Assembly (NCBI GenBank): GCA_003644175.1
Contig: QNBS01000162.1
Coordinates: 1-5,762, forward strand
Source: Planctomycetota bacterium
GTDB taxonomy: Bacteria > Planctomycetota > Phycisphaerae > Sedimentisphaerales > Anaerohalosphaeraceae
Length of the DNA: 5,762 bases
Direction: 5' to 3'
Shown in pieces: positions 1 to 4,829 of this stretch. The notes below the pieces were generated by a model that was given only the letters and a program-made list of their open reading frames with translations, was not told the DNA's origin and made no database searches. Within the stretch, counting starts at the first letter, position 1. Every line of letters begins with the position of its first letter. A program made the translations under genes and the position numbers.

Positions 1-1706
1 ATCTTGATGAGTTCGACGGCCCGCTCGATCACACTCAACGTGCGCAGGCCTAAGAAATCCATCTTCAACAACCCGACCTTCTCAACGGTCGGACCCTCGA
101 ACTGCGTTACAATGTCCTCTGAGCCCGGCGGCTTGTACAGGGGCAGGTAATTGGTCAGCGGTTCGTCTGCGATCACCACCCCGCAGGCATGGACGGATGC
201 GTGCCTTGTAAGCCCTTCCAGTTTCCTTCCTATCTCGAAGACCTTGCGGGTCTGCTCGTCCTTATCGCAGGACTTTTTCAAATCCGGCTCGATCTTGAGC
301 GCCTTGTCCAGCGTCATCTTCAACTCGTTGGGAATCAGCTTTGCCAGCCGGTCCGCCTCGGACAGCGGCACATCGAGCACGCGGCACACATCCCGGATAA
401 CCGCCCTTGCCTTCATCGTCCCGAAGGTAATAATCTGGGCGATATGGCCGTATTTTTGCCTGACATACTCCAGCACCTTCGCCCGGCCGTCCTGGCAGAT
501 GTCGATGTCGATATCGGGCATCTCGTTGCGCTCGGGGTCCATGAACCGCTCAAACAGCAAGTCATATTTGACAGGATCGACGTCGCATATACCCAGGCAA
601 TAACCCACAACCGTACCGACGGCGCTTCCCCTGGCGCCGACGGGTATCTTGTTCTGCATCGCGTAGTTGCAGAAGTCCCACACGATCAGAAAGTAACCGG
701 CAAAACCCTTGCCCTCGATGATCTCCAGCTCCCTCTCCAGCCGCTGCTTGATCTCGCCGGTTACCCTGCCGTATCTCTTCTTTGCCCCTTCGTGGCACAG
801 CTTCGTCAGGAAATCCTCCGGGCTGCTGCCGTCGTCAGGCGTAAATCTGGGCGCATGCCTTGTCTTGAGATCGATCTCAACATTACAGCGTTCGGCGATC
901 ATCAGCGTGTTGTCGCAGGCCTGGGGCGCGTCGGCAAACATACCGCGCATTTCTTCGCTGCTCTTGAGATACACGCTGGGCGGATATTGCATGCGTGTCG
1001 GATCGGCAACAGTCTTTCCCGTACCGATACAGCACAGCGCGTTATGGGCCTCAAAATCGTCGGCATTAAGGAAATGAACGTCGTTTGTAACGATCATACC
1101 GACGCCCATCTCGTTGGCCAGTTCAATCAGGCCCGGGCGAATATTGGGCATGTCGCTGTCTTCATGGTGCTGCAATTCGATGAAGAACCGGTCCTCGCCG
1201 AATATCTTCAAATAACTCTCGACCGCAGACCGCGCCTTGTTCATATCCCCCTGCGCAATCGCGGCGGGCGCCTCGCCGGCGATACAGGCCGTTGTGCAGA
1301 TTATCCCCTCGTTGAACCGGGCTAAGACTTCCTTGTCGATCCTGGGGCGGTAATAGAAACCTTCCGTAAAGCCTATACTGCTCAGTCTCAAAAGATTGTG
1401 ATAACCGGTGTTGTTCTCAGCCAACAACACCAGATGAAACGTGTTGTCCTTGACGCCCCCTTTTTGTTTGTCGAATCGCGAACCCGGCGCGATATAGGCC
1501 TCGATCCCGATTATCGGCTTGATGTGAGCCTTCCGCGCCTTCGTATAAAAATCGACGGCGCCGAACATATTGCCGTGGTCGGTGATCGCAACCGAATCCA
1601 TATCGAGTTCCTTGCACCGCGAAAACAGTTTATCCGGCGCAATCGCACCGTCCAGCAGCGAGTACTGCGTATGTAAGTGCAGGTGCGCAAATCCTTTAGA
1701 CGCCAT
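1..1706 (-). CDS. dnaE: DNA polymerase III alpha subunit, N-terminal 568 residues (cut by window edge)
   Basis: Catalytic subunit of the replicative DNA polymerase, acting in the cytoplasm at the replication fork. Translating from 1706 gives an uninterrupted frame of 568 residues that runs off the left edge, about half the usual DnaE length. Residues 1-270 are a PHP domain: H10 and H12 (HLHLH), D19, H44 (ITDHGN), E69, H91, C141, D209 and H211 (TNDVH) match the nine metal ligands of PHP-exonuclease DnaEs. The polymerase palm follows: GARGSA at 357-362, LLFERFMDPER at 383-393, then PDIDIDIC at 397-404 with catalytic D400 and D402. IITFGTMKARAVIRDV is at 425-440, and KMDFLGLRTL at 548-557 carries the third aspartate, D550. 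An in-frame ATG at 1718 would add four residues, but AAGGA at 1718-1722 and GGGG at 1710-1713 lie upstream of 1706, and the family normally begins just before the HLHLH motif, so 1706 is preferred. The beta-clamp-binding and OB parts lie outside the window. The family assignment is secure. Confidence 0.97.
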   Translation of the reverse strand, partial: MASKGFAHLHLHTQYSLLDGAIAPDKLFSRCKELDMDSVAITDHGNMFGAVDFYTKARKAHIKPIIGIEAYIAPGSRFDKQKGGVKDNTFHLVLLAENNTGYHNLLRLSSIGFTEGFYYRPRIDKEVLARFNEGIICTTACIAGEAPAAIAQGDMNKARSAVESYLKIFGEDRFFIELQHHEDSDMPNIRPGLIELANEMGVGMIVTNDVHFLNADDFEAHNALCCIGTGKTVADPTRMQYPPSVYLKSSEEMRGMFADAPQACDNTLMIAERCNVEIDLKTRHAPRFTPDDGSSPEDFLTKLCHEGAKKRYGRVTGEIKQRLERELEIIEGKGFAGYFLIVWDFCNYAMQNKIPVGARGSAVGTVVGYCLGICDVDPVKYDLLFERFMDPERNEMPDIDIDICQDGRAKVLEYVRQKYGHIAQIITFGTMKARAVIRDVCRVLDVPLSEADRLAKLIPNELKMTLDKALKIEPDLKKSCDKDEQTRKVFEIGRKLEGLTRHASVHACGVVIADEPLTNYLPLYKPPGSEDIVTQFEGPTVEKVGLLKMDFLGLRTLSVIERAVELIK

Positions 1707-1747
1707 TTGCCCCGTCATCCTTAAAAGAGTCTTATTCCCCGGCGCCC

Positions 1748-1775
1748 ATCATAACCACCGCCGCCAAAATGTCAA
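1748..1775 (-). promoter_or_regulatory. sigma70-type promoter of dnaE
   Basis: On the minus strand a perfect -35 box TTGACA (1775-1770) is separated by 16 bases from TATGAT (1753-1748), which matches the -10 consensus in five of six positions. Transcription would start near 1741, giving a leader of about 35 bases before the dnaE ATG at 1706. The position directly before the gene and the quality of both boxes make this the best promoter candidate in the window. It implies dnaE is transcribed separately from the upstream cytochrome operon. A short palindrome, GGTGTTCACACC (1792-1803), lies just upstream of the -35 box and could be an operator, but nothing else supports that. Confidence 0.6.
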
Positions 1776-1872
1776 CTCCATAACCGCACCGGGTGTTCAC
1801 ACCAAAGAACAGGGCTTTCTGCAAAACGCCCCCAGACCCGCTTCCAGACCGCGATAGAGAACAGAATGCCGT

Positions 1873-1926
1873 ATTTGCCTAAAGGCAATCAGCCTTTTGC
1901 TAAGCACCTGTTAGCTTTTGGCAAAT
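1873..1926. other. compact inverted-repeat element with potential three-way-junction fold
   Basis: Three nested perfect stems fit within 54 bases. The closing stem is ATTTGCC (1873-1879) with GGCAAAT (1920-1926). Inside it, AAAGGC (1881-1886) pairs with GCCTTT (1892-1897) around a 5-base loop, and GCTAA (1899-1903) pairs with TTAGC (1911-1915) around a 7-base loop. Only one unpaired base separates neighbouring stems on two sides of the junction, and four T bases on the third. Because it is an inverted repeat, either strand could fold. It sits about 100 bases upstream of the dnaE -35 box, so it is not in the predicted dnaE leader. It could be a small noncoding RNA part, a dispersed palindromic repeat, or a protein-binding site. 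The pairing is seen directly; function is unknown. Confidence 0.5.
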
Positions 1927-1966
1927 CGCTAATCCGTAACAATACCCAATTTCACCTTTTTTCTGA

Positions 1967-1980
1967 AAAATACGTATTTT
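1967..1980. promoter_or_regulatory. 14-bp perfect palindrome, possible operator
   Basis: AAAATACGTATTTT is a perfect palindrome centred on TACGTA within AT-rich intergenic DNA, followed at once by a small inverted repeat, CTAAA-GAT-TTTAG (1982-1994). A dimeric regulator could bind such a site, but it is about 190 bases upstream of the predicted dnaE -35 box and no promoter is convincingly adjacent. The AT bias of the stretch raises the chance of random palindromes. This is recorded as a possible site only. Confidence 0.25.
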
Positions 1981-2055
1981 GCTAAAGATTTTAGTTGAAT
2001 GCTTTTACAAAATCGTGTCAATATGACCGATAGGATTCGCTGACAAGGCGTTTTG

Positions 2056-2103
2056 AAAACGGAAGAAATATCTGACGGGCTACGTGCGGGGGTGGCCCGT
2101 CAG
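2056..2103 (-). terminator. possible terminator of the cytochrome operon, minus strand
   Basis: Read on the minus strand, the perfect 9-bp stem at 2103-2095 and 2080-2072 is followed by ATATTTCTTCC and then GTTTTC, a moderately T-rich tail. It lies about 120 bases past the stop codon of the redoxin–TPR gene. The long 14-base loop and interrupted T-tract make it weaker than a textbook terminator. A 5-bp hairpin at 2219-2204, directly after the stop, is weaker still. Confidence 0.35.
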
Positions 2104-2186
2104 CAACCGCGGGTTGTTACACGATTGTGATGTAACAACCGCACACAATGCAGGGAGGCGTTGCAACGCGGCGTCTCCCCTTTTTT
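2072..2186 (+). ncRNA. candidate structured RNA: three successive hairpins ending in a T-tract
   Basis: Hairpin A has a perfect 9-bp stem, CTGACGGGC (2072-2080) with GCCCGTCAG (2095-2103). Hairpin B has a perfect 10-bp stem, GGTTGTTACA (2112-2121) with TGTAACAACC (2131-2140), extendable past a bulged G by two more pairs (2109-2110 with 2141-2142). Hairpin C (2153-2179) is GC-rich and followed by T bases on the plus strand. Three strong hairpins within 115 noncoding bases, ending in terminator form, resemble the 3' part of a plus-strand small RNA, which would be antisense to nothing coding here. No strong plus-strand promoter was found upstream. The alternative is that these are minus-strand 3' end structures of the cytochrome operon. 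The pairing is certain as sequence; RNA status is inferred. Confidence 0.35.
2153..2186 (+). terminator. rho-independent terminator-like hairpin, plus strand
   Basis: GGGAGGCG (2153-2160) pairs with CGTCTCCC (2172-2179) with one G-T wobble. The hairpin is followed by a C and six T bases (2181-2186), the classical intrinsic-terminator layout for plus-strand transcripts. Its loop also contains part of a perfect palindrome, GCGTTGCAACGC (2158-2169), which offers an alternative fold. No plus-strand gene precedes it, so it may end an unannotated RNA or stop antisense transcription entering the operon to the right. Confidence 0.5.
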
Positions 2187-2222
2187 GTGCCCCCATGAAA
2201 TACTGCCGGCGGTACGGCACGA

Positions 2223-3275
2223 CTATTTGTCATCGTATATCCCCGATAGCGCCTTGAAATAGGCCTTGGCTGCGTTTTCGAAATCCTTCTTTTCATGGTA
2301 AACTCTTCCCAACTCAAAATACGCCCTGTCCAATCGGGGATTGTTTTGGATCGCTTCCAGCAGATGTTTTTGGGCTGTGTCGAGATCGCCGGACAGGCGA
2401 TGGGCCCAACCCGTAACAAGCGCAAGTTTCGATTTTTCAAGCCGGTTGGCGCCTTTGACCTTGCCGACCACCTTGATCGCGGCAGCGGCGTCGCCGGTTT
2501 GACAGTACATCCAGCCAAGTTCCAGGGCGATCGGCGCTGAATTCGGGTCGAGTTGGCGTGCTTTTTCAATCTCCCTTATAGCCGATTTGGCGCGCCCCTT
2601 CTTTTTGAGAAGTTCGGCCATGTGCAAGTGGCGTTTGGCGCGTGCCGAAACAGTATCATTGGCGACAGTCTTTACCTGACCGGCCTGCTCCGCCTGAGAG
2701 GCCTCTTCGAGGCCGAGGGCCTGATACAGTCGCGATTGAACCACAGGGGCAAAATTATACCCATGTCCGGCCTCGACCCACAGCACCTTGTCGGCGGTGT
2801 CCGAAATGACGACCGTCGGGGTGGCTATGACGCCGAATTTGCCCCAGATTTTGTATTCGGTGTCGGGCAATACGGTAAAGCCTTTTCGGGTGTATTTATC
2901 GAAAAGCTTCGCAGACGCAGGACTGTTGGGATCGGTCGGTCCCCGGGGCAATGGACTGCCGCCGGGGTATTCAATCACCAGGACGGTCTGGAAAGCGTCG
3001 GCCTTGTCGGCAAGCCCGGCGACAATCTTCTTGACATCCGCAACCGCCCGGTCGCTCTTTTGATGGCCGACCGACAAAAAAACCGCCATAAGAGGCTTGC
3101 CGCCGCCATGAGCGTACTCGAACTTTTGCCCCGTAACGTCGACAGCGGCAAACTGCGGCATATCCGCCCCGATATGTATCCGTCGGTCGCCGCCAACAGC
3201 GAACCGGCCCGGCGCAAAGAACCGGACCCCAACAATAGCTGTCAGGCAACAAAGATACTTACACGTTCTTTTCAT
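2223..3275 (-). CDS. exported redoxin-like protein lacking catalytic cysteines, with C-terminal TPR repeats
   Basis: 350 residues, probably periplasmic. The start at 3275 (MKRTCKY) overlaps the end of the cytochrome gene by 17 bases and puts a basic, hydrophobic leader (residues 1-27) first; the leader is weak because R18 interrupts it. The frame is open back to 3428, but that part shadows the cytochrome C-terminus. Residues 34-185 look like a thioredoxin-fold redoxin of the TlpA/AhpC-TSA type: a strand PLMAVFLSVG at 61-70, a helix at about 75-90, strand QTVLVIEYP at 96-104, and the cis-proline motif GVIATPTVVIS at 148-158 (P153). Where the CXXC or peroxidatic cysteine should be there is GHQKS (70-74), and the only cysteines are in the leader (5, 9, 10) and at 258. 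Residues 212-345 hold about four TPR units, the clearest at 212-245, 282-315 and 316-349, for protein contacts. Thiol redox chemistry is therefore unlikely; a binding or scaffold role beside the cytochrome is inferred. Confidence 0.85.
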   Translation of the reverse strand: MKRTCKYLCCLTAIVGVRFFAPGRFAVGGDRRIHIGADMPQFAAVDVTGQKFEYAHGGGKPLMAVFLSVGHQKSDRAVADVKKIVAGLADKADAFQTVLVIEYPGGSPLPRGPTDPNSPASAKLFDKYTRKGFTVLPDTEYKIWGKFGVIATPTVVISDTADKVLWVEAGHGYNFAPVVQSRLYQALGLEEASQAEQAGQVKTVANDTVSARAKRHLHMAELLKKKGRAKSAIREIEKARQLDPNSAPIALELGWMYCQTGDAAAAIKVVGKVKGANRLEKSKLALVTGWAHRLSGDLDTAQKHLLEAIQNNPRLDRAYFELGRVYHEKKDFENAAKAYFKALSGIYDDK

Positions 3276-4731
3276 CCGGTTTCTTTTCTTTGTTATCTTT
3301 TGTTGCATCGGCGGGTTTTTCACCTTCGCCGGCGTCGGCGGGTTTTGCACCTTCATCCGGCTTGGGTTTGGACACGGCTTTCTTAGGCAGCCGCGACACC
3401 GAGTAGTCCACGGGATTGTTTCGGTCATAATCCTTCTTGATATGACAGCCCGGCAGACAGCTTCCGCCCGCTTCAGTCTTTTTGAAGTTCAATGGCAACT
3501 GCCACATGCCATAAGGCACGCTCTTGCGAATATGTTTGGGCTGGTTGCTTGCATGTGTCTGGTGGCAGGCCCGACATGTCCGGCCGCGCCGGTCCTTGTT
3601 GACATGAAGGAAGTGAAGGTTCCGGTAGCCGTTCCTGAAACTCGTCAGGTCTTTGGTCGTCTCCGTCCGCACAAGGCTTCTCTCGTGGCATAAGAAGCAC
3701 AGGGCGTAGTTCTCCTCGGCAAACGGAGAATAAAATATCGGCGGGTAACTATCGGCCAGGAGCCTGAAGTGATTGCTGCCGTGGGTCTTGTGGCAGCCGC
3801 TGCAGTCCTTGTCCTTGACGGGCCCGTGCGGGAATTTCTTGTTCTTAAGCTCATCGGTAAAGGCCGGCAAAACCTCATCTTCACTGATTTTCTGAGGCTT
3901 GCTGTGGCAAGTCATGCACATATCCTTCGGGGCGGCCCTTAGCAGGTATTTCGCTGTTGATGCATGCGCCGTATGGCATTTGAGACAACCACCTTTTTCT
4001 ACTACCACGCCGTGCTTGTATTTGCTTTCGGCGGCGACCTTCTTGATCTCCTCGTGGCATGAATAGCACGCCTCGGGGGCTTCGCCCTTGAGCATCTTCC
4101 AGTTGTCCGCCCCGTGCGGATCGTGGCAGCCTACACAGTCGCCCCTGGCCGGCTCGTGGATAAACTCGAACTTCGCCAGCTCGTTTTTGGTGACTTCATG
4201 GCAACTCACGCACAACTCCGCCGGCTTCACTGTCAGAAGATTCTTCTCGTCGCTGCTGTGGGGATTATGACAAATCGAACACTCGCCCACCGCGACCGGG
4301 CCGTGAAGATGCTCGTGGTCGGTTACTTTGTGGCATTCGGCGCATGATTCAGCAACCGTTTCCTTGTGCAATAATCCCTTGTTGTCGCTGCTGTGAGAAT
4401 CATGACACTGGATACATTTGCCTTCCTTCACCGGCTTGTGCACGTTCTTGCCGGCGGTCTGCTCGAGATGGCAATTGGCGCACAGATCGTTGCCTTCCCG
4501 GGCGAACTTGAATGTGTGTTTGGCGACATCATCCGGCTTGTGACAGACCGTACATTCGCCCAGCGCGATTGGTCCGTGCAGATATTCCTTCATCTCAAAC
4601 TGGTCATGACAGTCAGGTTTGTTGCAGGCCTGCATGGTTGTGGGTTTCTTTCGCTCGCCCCAGGCCGTCGCCGCAACGACGCACAGACCGCAGACTACCA
4701 ATCGAATTTGCGTTTTTGTCAACATTGTCAT
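3259..4731 (-). CDS. secreted multiheme cytochrome c, 15 heme motifs (doubled-CXXCH type)
   Basis: 490 residues; a periplasmic or cell-surface electron carrier. Residues 1-23 are a signal peptide (basic start, hydrophobic 11-23, likely cut near ATA/W). Canonical CXXCH motifs begin at C60, 84, 106, 130, 151, 174, 199, 222, 249, 272, 310, 345 and 386. The first motif is CX4CH (C36-H42) and the last is CX3CH (C425-H430), giving 15 possible hemes. The body is built from repeats in which an H-G/E-P-like segment precedes CXXCH by 7-10 residues (H52, 98, 143, 192, 240, 302, 376), followed by a PH/TH-type segment and LL, as in doubled-CXXCH cytochromes. The extra histidines are plausible distal heme ligands. 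The tail (450-490) is disordered-looking and rich in K, P, E, D and A. A ribosome site GAGAGGG (4742-4736) precedes ATG 4731; ATG 4725 is an alternative start. It lies 98 bases after the preceding gene and overlaps the next, consistent with an operon. The electron partner is unknown. Confidence 0.95.
   Translation of the reverse strand: MTMLTKTQIRLVVCGLCVVAATAWGERKKPTTMQACNKPDCHDQFEMKEYLHGPIALGECTVCHKPDDVAKHTFKFAREGNDLCANCHLEQTAGKNVHKPVKEGKCIQCHDSHSSDNKGLLHKETVAESCAECHKVTDHEHLHGPVAVGECSICHNPHSSDEKNLLTVKPAELCVSCHEVTKNELAKFEFIHEPARGDCVGCHDPHGADNWKMLKGEAPEACYSCHEEIKKVAAESKYKHGVVVEKGGCLKCHTAHASTAKYLLRAAPKDMCMTCHSKPQKISEDEVLPAFTDELKNKKFPHGPVKDKDCSGCHKTHGSNHFRLLADSYPPIFYSPFAEENYALCFLCHERSLVRTETTKDLTSFRNGYRNLHFLHVNKDRRGRTCRACHQTHASNQPKHIRKSVPYGMWQLPLNFKKTEAGGSCLPGCHIKKDYDRNNPVDYSVSRLPKKAVSKPKPDEGAKPADAGEGEKPADATKDNKEKKPDEKNV
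3301..3354 (-). repeat. 27-bp tandem duplication in the cytochrome tail
   Basis: Two in-frame 27-base units (3354-3328 and 3327-3301) encode EGAKPADAG and EGEKPADAT, residues 460-468 and 469-477 of the cytochrome. The first 20 bases of the units differ at one position and the last seven have diverged. This looks like a recent slippage duplication in a low-complexity, unconstrained tail, just upstream of the start of the redoxin–TPR gene. Confidence 0.7.
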
Positions 4732-4829
4732 TCATCCCTCTCTTTTCAAACCCATGTTTATCTGGTTATCTCTACACCACCCTATAAATCCGATCATACC
4801 GATATCGGCAAAAACTCCGCCGCCGGTCC

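Larger units (their letters stand above)
1707..2222. other. 516-base noncoding region rich in inverted repeats
   Basis: No reading frame here has coding character: the longest candidate is a 38-codon minus-strand frame from about 2195 with no ribosome binding site. The region separates the end of the redoxin–TPR gene (stop at 2223) from dnaE (start at 1706). It contains, from right to left, a three-hairpin block (2072-2186), an AT-rich stretch (about 1930-2040) with a 14-bp palindrome, a potential three-way junction (1873-1926), and the dnaE promoter. No tRNA or rRNA and none of the familiar riboswitch cores I can recognise by eye is present. Identity is unknown; only the structure is described. 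Confidence 0.8.

Noticed and set aside
189..1325. Long plus-strand open frame of 378 codons
   Set aside because: It lies wholly antisense to dnaE, whose motifs are unmistakable. Its product has no recognisable domain or ribosome site; long antisense frames are expected in GC-rich coding DNA.
1806..1864. Direct repeat AGAACAG at 1806 and 1858
   Set aside because: Only seven bases, two copies, with irregular context; expected by chance and not a CRISPR or iteron array.
1993..2021. Second minus-strand promoter with a perfect TTGACA at 2021-2016
   Set aside because: The -10 position at standard spacing reads TCAACT, a poor match; the better TAAAAT lies too far away (22-base spacing).
2082..2195. 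38-codon minus-strand frame starting near 2195
   Set aside because: No ribosome binding site, no conserved-looking features, and it runs through all three hairpins; more likely noncoding.
3076..3082. Possible frameshift at a run of seven A bases in the redoxin domain
   Set aside because: The same frame carries recognisable redoxin sequence on both sides, and the alternative frames do not restore a CXXC at that site.
2553..3386. Plus-strand open frame of 277 codons
   Set aside because: Antisense to the redoxin–TPR gene and the cytochrome tail; no plausible start site or protein motif.
3276..3428. N-terminal extension of the redoxin–TPR gene to 3428
   Set aside because: The extra 51 residues overlap the heme-protein C-terminus in another frame, are low-complexity, and would bury the signal-like leader. 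The start at 3275 gives an ordinary exported protein.
4732..4829. Promoter before the cytochrome gene
   Set aside because: TTGCCG and TTTATA at 17-base spacing match consensus poorly, and the palindrome CCGATATCGG (4799-4808) sits within the spacer with nothing else to support it. An operon read-through is equally likely.
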